Assembly (NCBI GenBank): GCA_023935145.1
Contig: CM043699.1
Span: 106,095,536 to 106,159,535, forward strand
DNA length: 64,000 nucleotides
Source of the DNA: Bretschneidera sinensis
Taxonomy: Eukaryota > Streptophyta > Magnoliopsida > Brassicales > Akaniaceae
Direction of reading: 5' to 3'
The notes below the pieces were generated by a model that saw only the letters and a program-made list of their open reading frames with translations, did no database searches and was not told the origin of the DNA. Shown piece by piece: positions 21,494-33,859 of this stretch (its first letter is position 1; each line of letters opens with the position of its first letter). The translations under genes were made by a program, and so were the position numbers.

Positions 21494-22365
21494 TGATGAG
21501 AACATGGCTAACAAATAGGAGGCGGATCCTATTCAAGTTCCAATTGGTCCAGTACAAGGGCTCGAGCTAAAAGGTTCAAGGAAACTCTCAATGGGCTGAT
21601 CCAACATATTTGGGCTAAGGACCATCTTTGAGGGCCCAAGGATGATGCTATACGTGATCCACAAGGATAGGTTTCCATAATTCTAGCTTTGGAATAAACT
21701 AGCGACTCAAGATTGTGAATTAAAATCTTAGTTTCTCAAAATTGGAGACTTACTCGTTTTAGTTGGCTCATCAAGGAAAATGGCAGGTTGCAATTTTACT
21801 TATTACCTTTTTTCATACTTTTTTTCATTTTAATTTAATTGCTGAATTATAAGGCTTGCATGCCAAGTTAGGTACTTTCTTTATTTGGATTTTAGGTTGC
21901 CAGAATTCTATTTAGGTTTGTTTCCTATTTCTTAGTTTCTTATTCCTACCAAAATTCTATTTAGGTTTATTTCCTATTTCTTAGTTTCCTTTTTCTAATT
22001 GGTTACGAATTCTCATGTATTTAAATAGCCATTGGACTTTTGGAATAAAAAAATTCAGATTTGATTCATATTATTGGAGAGAAAATTCTCTTTGGTTCTT
22101 TTTAGAACTTCTGAACTTATCGGAGTTTCCGTGGCGTTCATCTTCGACTTATCAATCAATCTTTTCATAACTGATTGTGACACCTTCATTATACCAAGGT
22201 TCTTTCTTCAATATAAGCAACGGGTCACGGTCTCAGTCTTCATTATACCAAGGTTCTTGCTTCAATATAAGTAACGGGTCGCGGTCTCACATAAATCTGC
22301 TTCTAGACGATCTTGGAAGTCTTTTTGATCCATCAATTTCTTAGTTTTTGGCATAGATCATATCA
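21494..22365 (+). repeat. Gypsy 5' LTR
   Basis: 872 bp, TGATGAG to ATATCA. It is longer than the 3' LTR mainly because of a tandem duplication of about 54 bp (two copies of a TTCATTATACCAAGGTTCTT unit, 22188-22290) present once on the right. In the first 190 bp about nine differences to the 3' LTR are visible by eye. Confidence 0.9.
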
Positions 22366-22842
22366 GTTGGTATCAGAGCCTTCTAGTTACAGGTTTGTAT
22401 ACTTTTGTTTTGATTCATAAAAAAAAAAGTGAAAAAAACAAAATTAAAAAAAAAGAAGAACGAATTTCCAGTTTAAAAAAAAAAAACATGAAAAATGTGA
22501 AAAAAAAGTGTGTGATATTTAGATTCAATCATTTCAATTCTTGTTTCAATTTCTCATATTTGTTTCCTTGTATTCTAGCCTTTAAATCCGAATTTCTTTG
22601 TGAGTTATCAGTGAATTGTTGCTGGAAACTTTGATACTTATTCGGTTAGTTTGATAATAACCTATAGAGGATTATTATGAGTGGAAAAAGGTAAGAGTGG
22701 TGAGCACATAAGAGGGTAAAAGTCAATCTGATTTTTGTGTAAAAACACAAGTTAAATTGAGTGACTTATTCTTTGAGTGAAACAAGTGAGGGAGTGTGTG
22801 AGGTCCTTTTGTTCTTTTTTTCTAACTTTGTTTTTGCAGTAA
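22366..22842 (+). other. Gypsy leader with primer-binding site
   Basis: Primer-binding site at 22368-22380, then A-rich leader sequence with short open frames only. No protein recognised before the gag start at 22843. Confidence 0.7.
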
Positions 22843-23082
22843 ACATGTCAGACAACAAGAACAAAAATAATTCCGGAGATATGTCGGGAGATGTTGATCC
22901 AAAGTTGCTCATTGAGGCTTTAATGGGTGAAATGAGAAGAGCATTGAGAACGGAGATGGAATAGGTTCATGAGCGGATAGATCGGGTAGAGAATGCACGT
23001 GTGGGGCAGCAACAAAACGCTCCTAATATGAGTAGGAGGGAGAGAGTTCAACCTAGGGGAGAGAGAGTTGAAGATGAGGGAT
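22843..23082 (+). pseudogene. Gypsy gag N-terminus, truncated
   Basis: Starts MSDNKNKNNSGDMSGDVDPK. One in-frame stop (22962) replaces a Gln-like codon, then the frame continues through an Arg-rich stretch (RRERVQPRGER) to the Athila insertion. Resuming after the insertion at 30221 the sequence is already the pre-protease region (QGELLVARRALSVQIKEDD). The gag core is therefore absent, and since the target duplication brackets the Athila element, the deletion came before or independently of that insertion. Confidence 0.75.
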
Positions 23083-24444
23083 TGATGAGAGTCATAAAAT
23101 GCATCTTAACAGTACTTATTTGTTGGCATTTTATGGTTGATCTAGGTTTGAATTACACTTTTATACCTTAACAACTCTAAAGTGTCATTCTTGAATCATT
23201 GATCTATTTTGGTGTATTTTCAGGTACTTTGAGTTCAAAAGAGATGGAAAACTGTCATAGCTTAAAGCACGATGATTCAATGCATACTGGAGTGAAGGCA
23301 TGATCGCGGAAGGACAAAATGAAGAGAAACTAAGAAGACAATCAGTGCGCACTGCGGCCTGAAAAGTCTAAGCCTTGGCCTCCAGAACCAAGCTCAAAAG
23401 AGCAAGGAAGACATCAGTGTGCACCGTGACCTAGATCAATCTGAGCCGCGGTCTGGATCAATCTGGGCTGCGACCTCTAGAAAGTTGAAGAAAGTTAGGG
23501 TAAGGTTGAGTCACAGCCTGGATAAGTGTGAGCCGCGGCTTTCACATGAACCTCTGTTTTGGCACCAGACCTAATTAGGGTTTTTAATGATATTTTTTAG
23601 CCGAAAATACCCTTGAACTTTTGTATTATAAATAGATCACTTAGGGTTTGATAAAAGGGCATCCATGAAAGACTGAGAACGGAAGAGAGAGCTTGGCATT
23701 ACGGTGTTCAAGCATGAGTCCCATGGCCAACTAATCTCCAAGCAAGGCAAATGGATAAATCCCTAGGTATAGTTGTTCTTATTTTCATTCTTGATTCAGT
23801 TGTAAGGATTTATTGTTAAAACATTGTTTATGAGTTACTCTTTGATTAAACAAGAAGAATTTAGGTTCATATGATAGTTGCAATTTATGTTCTTCTTATC
23901 TTATATTTTCTTAATCCGATGATTGCACCCTTCTCTTCCATATAAGTCTAGGCAAGCTCTTCTTATGTCAAGTTGTTTGGATGTGATTGATTCCGGTAGA
24001 TTTATCTTTTAGGTTTGTCCATTACTGGGATTTTGTCATTGAGATATATTGTCGTTTCTTGATAAATCTATAGGATAGGTTATGTGTACTTGAATCGAAA
24101 TCAAAGAGTACTTCATAGCAATTACATTATGTGCTTTGATTGAATATACACTGATTGTTTGTTTGGGATGTGAAACTAAAAATTGAGATAAAAACAACTG
24201 AATCGAGAGTGGAATAAGGCAACGAACCTAGGGAGGATTCCCGGAACCTTGTTTTTTCTCATTTATATTCTTCATTATATTTACACAATTTTCTCACATT
24301 ACTTTATTATCAAAACTCAGATTTTCTCATTTGGATTTTATCGTTTCGTATTAAAGTTTACAGTTTTCCTTGTAGTTCGCTTTTCCTCGTGGGATCAACA
24401 CCTCAACTACACACAATAATCGCGTATTAGTTTGAGCGTAATCA
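23083..24444 (+). repeat. Athila-like 5' LTR with CCGCGG array
   Basis: 1362 bp, TGATGAGAG to ATCA. At 23345-23545 it has about seven units of a GAGCCGCGGCCTGGA-type dyad, then TATAAATA at 23627-23634. Many units in this LTR carry CG-to-TG or CA changes (GCTGCGACC, GTCACAGCC), more than in the right LTR. Confidence 0.88.
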
Positions 24445-24596
24445 AATTTTGGCACCGTTGCCGGGGAAACGCACTTAAAGTACAAGGAAGATTGTCAACG
24501 TTGAGACAAGACAGTATTATCGTTCTTTGCTATTTGTTTAGATTTTCTAATTTTGATTTTTCTGTTTTATTTGTTTCCCTCTAATCCCTTTGGTGT
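24445..24596 (+). other. Athila primer-binding site and leader
   Basis: TTGGCACCGTTGCCGGGG at 24450-24467 differs by one base from the standard Athila primer-binding motif (complement of Asp tRNA 3' end in this family). A short leader to the gag start follows. Confidence 0.8.
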
Positions 24597-26830
24597 ATGC
24601 ATAAATTGAGAGATTCGAGAGGTAGATTCATTAAAAGACCCGAATTAGAGTTACCCTCTCATTCCACGTCCATTAGTGAAACCTCGCCTAGATCAAACCA
24701 TAGTGCACACCCAAGTGAGAATTTAGAGGATTTTGTTAACATGGCCGAAAATCACAATGAAAATGTTGCTAGGACACTTAAAGACTACTTGCACCCTAGC
24801 CGAACGGCCACACCATCTTGTATTATGTTCCCCCCCTAATGTTCAACAACTTGAGTTTAAGCCGGGCATGATCCAATTGCTACCAACCTTCCATGGGTTT
24901 GAGAATGAAAACCCTTTATCCATATTAGGGAATTTGAGGAAGTAGTAGCAACCTTTCAAGGTAGGGCTGATACGGTAGACACAATTAAACTTAGGTTTTT
25001 CCCTTTTTCACTTAAGGAAAAGGTTAAGGTTTGGCTGTACTCGTTAAGGCCTAGATCCATAGGTAGTTTGGATGAGATGACACGAGTTTTCTTCCAAAAG
25101 CACTTCCCAACCCATAAGACCAATAACCTCAAGAGACAAATCTCAAACTTTGCACAAAAGGAGAGCAAAACCTTATATCAAGTTTGGGAACGTTTCAAGG
25201 ACCTGTTGAATTCGTGTCCACACCATGGGTATGAGAGTTGGCGGGTAGTTAGCTATTTCTATGATGGACTCCTAAGTAGGGAAAAACAATTCATAGAAAT
25301 GATGTGCAATGGAGATTTTCTTCAAAAAGATCCCGACCAAGCTATAGATTTCCTAGATGACCTCTCGAAAAAAGCTCACACTTGAATAGGACCAAATGCC
25401 ATGAAAAGCACCAGGAGAAATTAACCTACTGAGATTTATCCTCTTAAGGAAGAGGATAACCTTAAATCCCGTTTAGAGGCCCTAACTAAGGAAATTGAAG
25501 CCTTAAAAACCAAGGATGCTAGAGCCCCTGAAACAGTTGCTAGGGTAGAGTCCCACGAGCCTTGTTTCATGTGTAATGGGGTAGATCATTTACCTAAGGA
25601 TTGTCCAGCTTATTTTGAGATGAAGGGAGAGTGTAATGCTTTAGGTATACTTTTTAGGAAACTAGACTCACCCTACTCTAACACCTACAATCCCGGTTGG
25701 AAGAATCACCCTAATTTTAGTTGGAGATCTGATATACAACCTCATCCCCACTCTAGTACCCAATAGCAACCGGAAGCAACCTCATCTAATGCACCTCAAC
25801 AATCTTTACCTTTGGAAGATATGTTTAAATCATTTATGCAGGTACATGCCAAGAGTGTGGAGGAGTAAGGCAAGATAAATCAACGGTTGCCAAAGGAGCA
25901 ACAAGCGATCAAAGAGGAATAAAAGGTGATAAAAAGTCAACTCACCAAGTTGACTAGTTTCTTGACGGCTCAAGAGCAATGTCATTTTCCTTTACAGCCA
26001 CAACCTAATCTAAGAGGACAACATATGGCACAAACCTCCGAACTCGAAAATTAGAGGTTAATGCCACAATCACCTGCAGCGATAAGAAAATTGATGGACC
26101 CACTCTACCATCACACTTGATTCCTAATACCGTGAGCAACAAGGATGAAGCTCCCAAGGAACAAGAGGCCCGTAATGATTATTCTCCACTAGTGCTTTTC
26201 CTTCAAGCTCTCCTTAAACCTAAGGAGAGAAATTAAGCATTAAAAAGTGAGATTCTTGAACAACTTTAGCATGTTAAAATTAACCTCCCTATTCTTCATG
26301 TCATAAAATAGGTTCCTAACTATGCTAAAGTCATCAAGGATCTACGCATACTCAAGAGGAAGCACAATGTGAAGAAGACAACATTCTTAACGGAGCCAGC
26401 AAGTGCAGTAGTTGACAGTAAGACACCGCCCAAATATAAAGATCCGGGCTGTCCAACGATGGCTTGCCAAATTGAAAACAAATCTTGTGGCCAAGCATTG
26501 CTAGATTTGCGTGCTAGTGTGAATCCCATGCCATACTCCATGTACTTGCAGCTCGGTCTAGGTGAGATCAAACCAACCTCCGTGGTACTTCAATTAGTAG
26601 ATAGATCGGTAAGAAAACCAAGAGGTATTGTGGAAGATGTTTTGTTGCAAATTGATAATTTCTATTATCCTGTTGACTTTTTGGTTTTAGATACCATTTC
26701 CATTGTGAATACGGAGTAAAAAATTTCGTTGATACTTGGAAAACCATTCCTTGCCACCGCTAATGCCCTCATTAATTGTAGGAATGGCCTAATGACATTA
26801 TCATTTGAAAATATGACTCTAGAGGTAAAT
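24597..26830 (+). pseudogene. Athila-like gag-protease, decayed
   Basis: Starts MHKLRDSRGRFIKRPELEL. A frameshift in the C-run at 24831-24837 moves the gag core (KPGMIQLLPTFHGFENEN) to another frame, and a second shift follows near 24920. The gag core then reads RPRSIGSLDEMTRVFFQKH to DFLDDLSKKAHT at 25385. A standard zinc knuckle CFMCNGVDHLPKDC lies at about 25563-25605. Protease is at 26369-26719: LLDLRASVNPMPYS has Arg where the active-site Gly belongs (LGAS in the family), so it is dead. A short post-protease segment reads on to about 26930 with a stop at 26836. Confidence 0.88.
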
Positions 26831-28866
26831 GTTTTTTGAGTCTCAAGGCAACTACATGAAGAGGAGTACATTACATATAATTCTATCTCTTTGGAATTCA
26901 CTCCTAATAATTTTGAGTTCGATGATTCTTCAATTATCCCCATGCTGTTAATGTTGTTTATGTTTCTGATAAGTCACAGGGATTTATTAAGAAATCATGG
27001 CAACCATGCTTTGAAGAGTTGCTTGAGAGAAGTCACATAGATGTGGGAATCAAATACCCTACTGCTGATAGTAAATGGGTAACACCAAGAACATTTGAGC
27101 CATATGTGGTGGACTTTAAGTATTCTTTGCCAAAAGACTAGCATTGAGGCCACTGAGTATGGAGCCTCATATTCAGCACCACAATGAAACCAGAAGTGAT
27201 AGTGGTGCAGTGTCTGGCTGAAGACATAAAATTTAGCGCTCATGGGAGGCATCTCACAACATATCCTTTTATTTTTATTGTTTTTCATATTTCTTTTTCT
27301 GGTTTATTATTAATATTTTGTTGTTTTCTAGTATTACCTTCGTATTTCTTTTTCAGGGACAAATATGCGCATCAGTTCAATTGGTCGTGCACAATTTTCG
27401 GCTCCACGCGCCTTTGGTTAAAAAGGGAGTTTCCTTAACTTTTACTTTTACATTGAGGACAATGCCTATCTTAAATTGGGGGTGGAGGAAACACATTTCT
27501 TATGGCATACCATTGAATTGTTTGGTGTCACTTTTCCTTTTTCCGTTTGTTTTGTTTTAATACATCTGTTTGTTCTTAGCATACTTTGTGTTAGCCTTGG
27601 AGTTAATTCACATGTCAATGATATGAGCTTAATTGAGATAGAATATAGCATTTAGAAGAAATTAAATCTTGCTTTGGTTTGAGAATAAATTAAATGTCGA
27701 TCTTCATTTGGTTTGAGACTCTGGTTTGCGGTAAGATTGCATGATTAGTCTAATGCATCTAAAGAAGTTTTATATGCGAATTGTTTTGTGAAAATTTTTG
27801 CGGTCTCAACAAGCTCTAGAACTTATTTAATAATTATTTGAGGCAAAATCCTAGAATGCACACTACTTAGGATATGATGTAGGCCATTTTTGGACCGTTT
27901 GAGCCTTTCAAACTTACCCTTACTATATTTATTGCTAGTCACCTGTTTGAGCCTTTTTCTTGAAAAAGAATTTGAGCATTGTTTCTTTCAATAACCCATT
28001 TACTTACCTTTATGAGCCTAAAAATATTTTATTCTTACCTTTCTTTTAAGAGAACTTAGTTATACACATTTGTTGAGAAGCACTTACAAGGTGTAAGGAT
28101 GGAAATATGAAAAAAATATATATATTACTACCATAACCCAAGTATATTAAAGGAGATAAGTTGGGGGTTGTGGAAAAGAGTAAAAAAAAGAATGAAAAAG
28201 GAGGTGAATAGTTATGTGCCAAAAAAAAAGTGAATTACGGCAAAGAAAGAAAAAAAAAAGTGATGATTTATTGAGAGAAATGCTCGAAAAATGGTTGAAT
28301 GAGTTGGGTGTTGAAGTAAAGTTATCTAGTGCTTAAAGTGGTTGTGTTTAACTTAAGAGACTGGGTTCTTTTACTTGTTTAATCCTTCCTGTTCTTTCTT
28401 GACCTTTACATTAGCCTAACGTTACAAGCTTATTAAAGACCTATTGATCCAAGTTAGTGTGATTTTTCTACAAAAGTGGAGAGTGATTTGAAAAGTAAGC
28501 CTATGGAGTTTGTTTTTGTGATTGATGTCACACAAATTAATATATTTTTAGAGGTCAAGACTTGTATTCATGAATGTTGTGCATAAAATCATTCGGGTAT
28601 TTGGATTAATGGTTTGTGGTAAGATGGATGTTAAGAGTCGATAACGATTTTGAGATTGATATTTGGATTATTTTTGGACTTGAGTGATATTTAATGATTC
28701 TATATGCTATGTGTTATGTGCGATTTTTGAGACAAAAAACTGAATTACTCTTGGTTTAACGCTAACATTGCTTTACATTGTTTTGATTTCTACCATAGGA
28801 TTGATTTCATATTGTCTTGTTTCCGCTTGAATTGCTAGGGACTAACAATAAGCTAGTTGGGGGTTA
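26831..28866 (+). other. Athila 3' region without RT/INT
   Basis: About 2 kb between the protease remnant and the 3' LTR. No reverse transcriptase or integrase motif is present in any frame. Near 27450 CATTGAGGACAATGCC followed by TTAAATTGGGGGTGG resembles the Athila sequence after the last ORF. The rest is AT-rich and ends in the polypurine tract. The env-like ORF known from some Athila elements is not recognisable. Confidence 0.65.
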
Positions 28867-30220
28867 TGATGAGAGTTATAAAATGCATCTTAATAGTACT
28901 TATTTGTTGGCATTTTATGGTTGATCTAGGTTCGAATTACATTTTTATACCTTAACAACTCTAAAGTGTCATTTTTGGATCATTGATCTATTTCGGTGCA
29001 TTTTCAGGTACTTTGAGTTCAAAAGAGATGGAAAGCTAGCATAGCTTAAAGCACGATGATTCAACGCATACCGGAGTGAAGGCATGATCGCGGAAGGACG
29101 AAATGAAGAGAAACCAAGAAGATCATCAGTGTGCACTGCGGCCTGAAAAGTCTAAGCCTCGGCCTCCAGAACCAAGCTCAAAAGAGTAAGGAAGACATTA
29201 GTGTGCGCCGCAGCTTGGATCAATCTGAGCCGTGGCCTGGATCAATCTGGGCCGCGGCCTCCAGAAAGTTGAAGAAAGTTAGGGTAAGGCTGAGCCGCGG
29301 CCTGGATAAGTGTGAGCCGCGGCGCGCACAAGAACCCCTGTTTTCGCACCAGATTTAATTAAGGTTTTTAATGATATTTTTGAGCCGAAAATACCCTTGA
29401 ACTTTTGTATTATAAATAGTTCACTTGGGGTTTGATAAAGGGGCATCCATGAAAGGCTGAGAACGGAAGAGAGAGCTCGACATTACGGTGTTCAAGCATG
29501 AGCCCCATGGCCAACTAATCTCCAAGCAAGGCAAAGGGATGAATCCCTATGCGTAATTGTTCTTATTTTAATTCTTGATTCAGTTGTAATGATTTATTGT
29601 TAAAACATTGTTTATGAGTTACTCTTTGATTAAACAAGAAGAATTTAGGTTCATGTGACCGCTACAATTTATGTTCTTCTTATCTTAGATTTTTTTAATC
29701 CGGTGATTGCACCCTTCTCCTCCATATAAGTCTAGTTAAGCTTTTCTTATGTCAAGTTTTTTAGATATGATTGATTCCGGTAGATTTATCTTTTAGGTTT
29801 GTCCATTACTGCGATATTGTCATTGAGATATATTGTCGTTTCTTGATAAATCTATAGGATAGGTCATGTGTGCTTGAATCAAAATCAAAGAGTACTTCAT
29901 AGCAATTACATTACGGTTTCCATGTGCTTTGATTGAATATACACTGATTGTTTGTTTGGGATGTGAAACTAGCAATCGAGATAAAAACAACTGAATCGAG
30001 AGTGGAATAAGGTAACGAACCTAGGGAGGATTCCCGGAACCTTGTTGTTTCTCATTTATATTCTTCATTATATTTACACAATTTTCTCACATTACTTTAT
30101 TATCAAAACTCATATTTTCTCATTTGGATTTTACCATTTCGTATTAAAGTTTACACTTTTCCTCGTGGGATCGACACCTCAACTATACACAATAACCGCG
30201 TATTAGTTTGAGCATAATTA
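28867..30220 (+). repeat. Athila-like 3' LTR with CCGCGG array
   Basis: 1354 bp. The GCCGCGGC dyad array at 29125-29325 is better preserved than in the left copy (TGAGCCGCGGCCTGGA, TGGGCCGCGGCCTCCA and others, about seven units). TATAAATA is at 29411-29418, about 90 bp downstream of the array. Confidence 0.88.
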
Positions 30221-31992
30221 GGGATATACTGCCCAAGGAGAATTGTTGGTTGCAAGGAGAGCTCTAAGTGTGCAAATCAAAGAAGATGATGAAGTGCAGT
30301 GAGAAAACATCTTTCATACTAGATACCACATGCAAAATAAGGTATGTAGTGTGATTATTGATGGAGGTAGTTGTACTAACATTGCTAGCACTACAATGGT
30401 TGAGAAATTAGGGCTGCCAACAATTAAACATCCTCGGCCTTACAAGTTGCAATGGCTCAATGATAGTGGTGAAGTGAGAGTGAACAAACAGATGTTAGTT
30501 TCCTTCCGAATTGGAAAATATGAAGATGAAGTTTTGTGTGATGTAGTTCCGATGCAAGCTGGACACTTGTTACTAGGCCGACCATTGTAATTCGATCGGT
30601 GTGTTAAGCATAATGGCTTCACCAACAAATATTCGTTTGTAAGAAATCAAAGAACAATCACTCTAGTTACTTTGACACCAAAGCAGTTTTATGAAGATCA
30701 AGTGAGGTTACAAAAAGAGAGTGAGCAAATGAAAAAGAGTGAGAAAAAGAGAACGAATGAAAATCAGAAAGAGAAAATGAGATAGCCAAAAAAATTGAGA
30801 GAGAAAATAAGAGAGTTGATTCGGTCATTGAGAGAAAAACAAATTTCTATGCAAGAACGAGTGAAATAAAAAGAGTGATGATTTTAAATCAGCCAATGAT
30901 TGTACTTTTGTACAAAGAGGCATTAAACAATAACCAGTTGCACTTATCTTTGCCTAGTTCTATTGTTTCTCTTTTGCAGGAGTTTGATGATACATTTTCT
31001 AAGGAGATTCCACATGGCTTGCCTCATATTCGAGGCATTGAACATCAAATTGATTTCGTGCCTGGTGCTACAATTCCAAACTGACCAGCATATCGAAGCA
31101 ATCCCAAGGAGACAAAGGAGCTATAAAGGCAGGTTAGTGAATTGATGGAAACAGGGTACGTAAGAGAAAGCATGAGTCCGTGAGCTGTTTCGGTGATTTT
31201 GTTTCCTAAAAAGGATGGGATGTGGAGAATGTATGTTGATTGCCGAGCAGTCAACAATATCATGGTAAAGTATCGACATCCTATTCCTATCTTAGATGAT
31301 ATATTAGATGAACTGCATGGTGCTTGTGTATTTGCTAAAATTGATTTAAAAAGTGGATATCATCAAATGAGAATGATAGAGGGTGATGAATGGAAAACTG
31401 CTTTTATAACGAACTATGATTTATATGAGTGGTTAGTTATGCCATTTGGACTAACAAATGCACCAAGTACCTTCACGAGATTAATGAACCATATTTTGCG
31501 AGCTTTTATAGGCATATTCGTTATTGTTTATTTTGATGATATTCTCATTTATAGCACAAACTTAGATGATCATGTTGTGCATTTAAAATCAGTTTTGGAT
31601 GAGCTTAGAAGCGAGAAGTTGTTTGCTAACTTGGATGGAAAGAAAAATGTTGAATTTGTTAAGCAGATACATGAGAAGAGAAGACTAAACGTTGAGAGGA
31701 AAACGGAACAATATGCAAAACAAGCTAACAAACGTCGCCGACAGCTGATTTTTCAACCCGCAGATTGGGTTTGGTTACACATGAGGAAAGAAAGATTTTC
31801 GGTACAAAGGCATTCAAAGTTACTTCCTAGAAGAGATAGGCCTTTTCAAGTCCTTGAGCGCATCGATAACAATTCATACAAATTGGATTTGATAGGTGAG
31901 TACAATGTTAATACCACTTTCAATATTTTTAATTTATGCCCTTTTGATGTAGGTGATGATTTGAGGACTAATCCTTTTCAAGAGGAGGGGAA
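30221..31992 (+). pseudogene. Gypsy protease and RT fused to integrase C-terminus
   Basis: Protease at 30330-30590 has VIIDGGSCTNIAS and ends HLLLGRPL. After a degenerate linker rich in Lys/Glu, the RT runs from about 31190, with [50 protein letters not shown] and YFDD ([12 protein letters not shown]), all catalytic residues kept. At about 31630 ([10 protein letters not shown]) it passes directly, in frame, into the integrase C-terminal region ([24 protein letters not shown]). RNase H and the integrase core are missing. The 301-codon frame continues across the polypurine tract into the 3' LTR and stops at 32096. Confidence 0.88.
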
Positions 31993-32801
31993 TGATGAGG
32001 ACATGGCTAACAAATGGGAGGCGGATCCTATTCAAGTTCCAATTGGTCCAGTACAAGGGCTCGAGCTAAAAGGTTCAAGGAAACTCTCAATGGGCTGATC
32101 CAACACATTTGGGCTAAGAACCATCTTTAAAGGCCTAAAGATGATGCTATACGTGATCCACAAGAATAAGTTTCCATAATTCAAGCTATGGAATAATCTA
32201 GCGACTCAAGATTATGAATTAAAATCTTAGTTTCTCAAAATTGGAGACTTACTTGTTTTGGTTGGTTCATCAAGGAAAATGGCAGGCTCCAATTTTACTT
32301 ATTACCTTTTTTTTAATTGTTTTCTTATTAATTTAATTGCTGAATTATAAGACTTGCATACCAAGTTAAATACTTTCCTATTTAGGTTACCAGAATTCTA
32401 TTTAGGTTTGTTTCCTATTTCTTAGTTTCCTATTCCTACTAAAATTCTATTTAGGTTTATTTCATATTTCTTAGTTTCATTTTTCTAATTGGTTACGAAT
32501 TCTCATGTATTTAAATAGCTATTGGCTTTTTGGAATAAAAAAATTCAGATTTGATTCATATTTTTTGAGAGAAAATTCTCTTTGGTTCTTTTTAGAACTT
32601 CTGAACTTATCGGAGTTTTCGTGGCGTTCATCTTCGACTTATCAATCAATCATTCCATAATTGATTGTGGTGTTTTCATTATACCAAGGTTCTTGCTTCA
32701 ATATAAGCAACGGGTCGCGGTCTCACATAAATTTGCTTCTAGACGATCTTAGAAGTCTTCTTGATCCATCAATTTCTTAGTTCTTGGCGTGGATCATATC
32801 A
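31993..32801 (+). repeat. Gypsy 3' LTR
   Basis: 809 bp, matches 21494-22365 with the 54-bp unit present once. The pol frame runs into it. In both LTRs the frame changes at GGTCCAGTACAAGGGCTCG, so that the usual RARAKRF-like tail lies in another frame. The shared 1-bp change must predate this insertion. Confidence 0.88.
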
Positions 32802-32806
32802 AAGAT

Positions 32807-33859
32807 GCAGGCATCCAAAAACCTATCTATTACATCTGCAAGATCCTCCACGAAGTAGAAGCGATAGAGAAAGTAGCCTACGCCCTTATAGTTGCGGTGC
32901 GGAAACTCCGGCCCTATTTTCAAGCACACACTATCATCCTCCTGACGAGCCAGCCCCTAAAGTATTTCCTGCATAACCCAGATGTCTTCGGGAGAATAGT
33001 CAAGTGGTCGTTAGAGCTTTGGGAGTTTGATATCCCGTATCACCCTCACAAGGCAATCAAGGTTCAGGTTCTCGTCGACTTCATCGTCGAAACAACCCTC
33101 CCCAAAGGCCCTAATGAAGGGACAAGTTCGGAGCCAGAGGGGCAACCTCCAAGGTGGACCCTTCATGTAGACAGATCCTCGAATACTGCTGGGAGTGGGG
33201 CAGGACTTATCCTCTGCAGCCCAGATGGATTTGTCGTCGAGTATGCCTCGAGATTCGAATTCAAAGCTTCCAACAATGAGGTAGAATACGAAGCCCTACT
33301 CGCAGGTCAGAAACTGGCAAAAGCACTGGCTACAGAGATCTTGGACGCGTATAGTGACTCGCAACTAGTGGTAAGCCAAATGACGAATGAATTCGAGGCC
33401 CGAGGAGAAAAAACCACCTGCTACCTTGAAAAGGCAAGGGAACTCGCCACCAGATTCAAGACGTTCTGGATAACTCAACTCCCACGGGCTGAAAATTCTA
33501 AAGCAGACGCCTTGGCTCAGTTGGCCTTTTTTCGACATCTCGAACCAACTCAAGCCGTATACCTCGAGACCCTCACCATCCCAAGCATTGATAAAGCTCC
33601 AGTACTGCCAGTAATGAAAGAAGAAACATGGATGGACCCAATCATCCGGTACTTAAAAAATGGGGAAGTTCCCGAGCGAAAGAATAATGCAAGGAAGCTA
33701 ATCTCCTATGCATCCCGATACACGATCATGGATAGACAGCTATATAAAAGAGCCCTAACCATGCCTTACCTAAGGCGTCTCAATCCGGTTGAAGCTGACT
33801 ACGCTCTGCGGGAAGTCTACAAAAGGATATGCAGAAATCACCTCGGGGCCGGACCCTAG
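32807..33859 (+). pseudogene. Tat-like RNase H and second (archaeal-type) RNase H
   Basis: Open for 350 codons. The first part finishes the retroviral-type RNase H and connection (KPIYYICKILHEVEAIEK, KLRPYFQAHTIILLTSQPL). The second part, about 33150-33520, is an archaeal-type RNase H: WTLHVDRSSN (Asp; the usual Gly is Arg), NNEVEYEALLAG (Glu), YSDSQLV (Asp), KADALAQLA (Asp). All four acidic catalytic positions are present. This domain is a hallmark of Tat-group elements. The frame begins inside the neighbouring LTR (32789), which is accidental. Confidence 0.85.

Larger units (their letters stand above)
23083..30220 (+). mobile_element. Athila-like Ty3/Gypsy element, lacking RT/INT
   Basis: LTRs 23083-24444 and 28867-30220; target duplication GGGAT at 23078-23082 and 30221-30225. 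The primer-binding site at 24450-24467 (TTGGCACCGTTGCCGGGG) is the Athila type. Gag and protease match the Athila family; reverse transcriptase, RNase H and integrase are missing between about 26950 and 27150. A polypurine tract TTGGGGG is just before the 3' LTR. About nine differences, nearly all transitions, in the first 142 bp of the two LTRs. Confidence 0.92.
21494..32801 (+). mobile_element. Ty3/Gypsy element, internally deleted, host to Athila
   Basis: LTRs at 21494-22365 and 31993-32801, primer-binding site TGGTATCAGAGCC at 22368-22380, polypurine tract AGAGGAGGGGAA at 31981-31992. The target duplication is AAAAT (21489-21493) against AAGAT (32802-32806), one difference. Internal sequence keeps a gag N-terminus, protease, an RT core and the integrase C-terminus; the gag core and the RNase H plus integrase core are missing. 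An Athila-like element lies inside (23083-30220). Lineage within Gypsy not assigned. Confidence 0.9.

Noticed and set aside
22371..22380. TGGTATCAGAGCC sequences as tRNA gene parts
   Set aside because: They are primer-binding sites next to LTR ends (also 8593, and complements at 1221, 5604, 52187); no tRNA cloverleaf surrounds them.
32789..32806. ORF start for the Tat RNase H inside the Gypsy LTR
   Set aside because: Chance read-through from the 3' LTR into the interrupted Tat pol; not a natural start.
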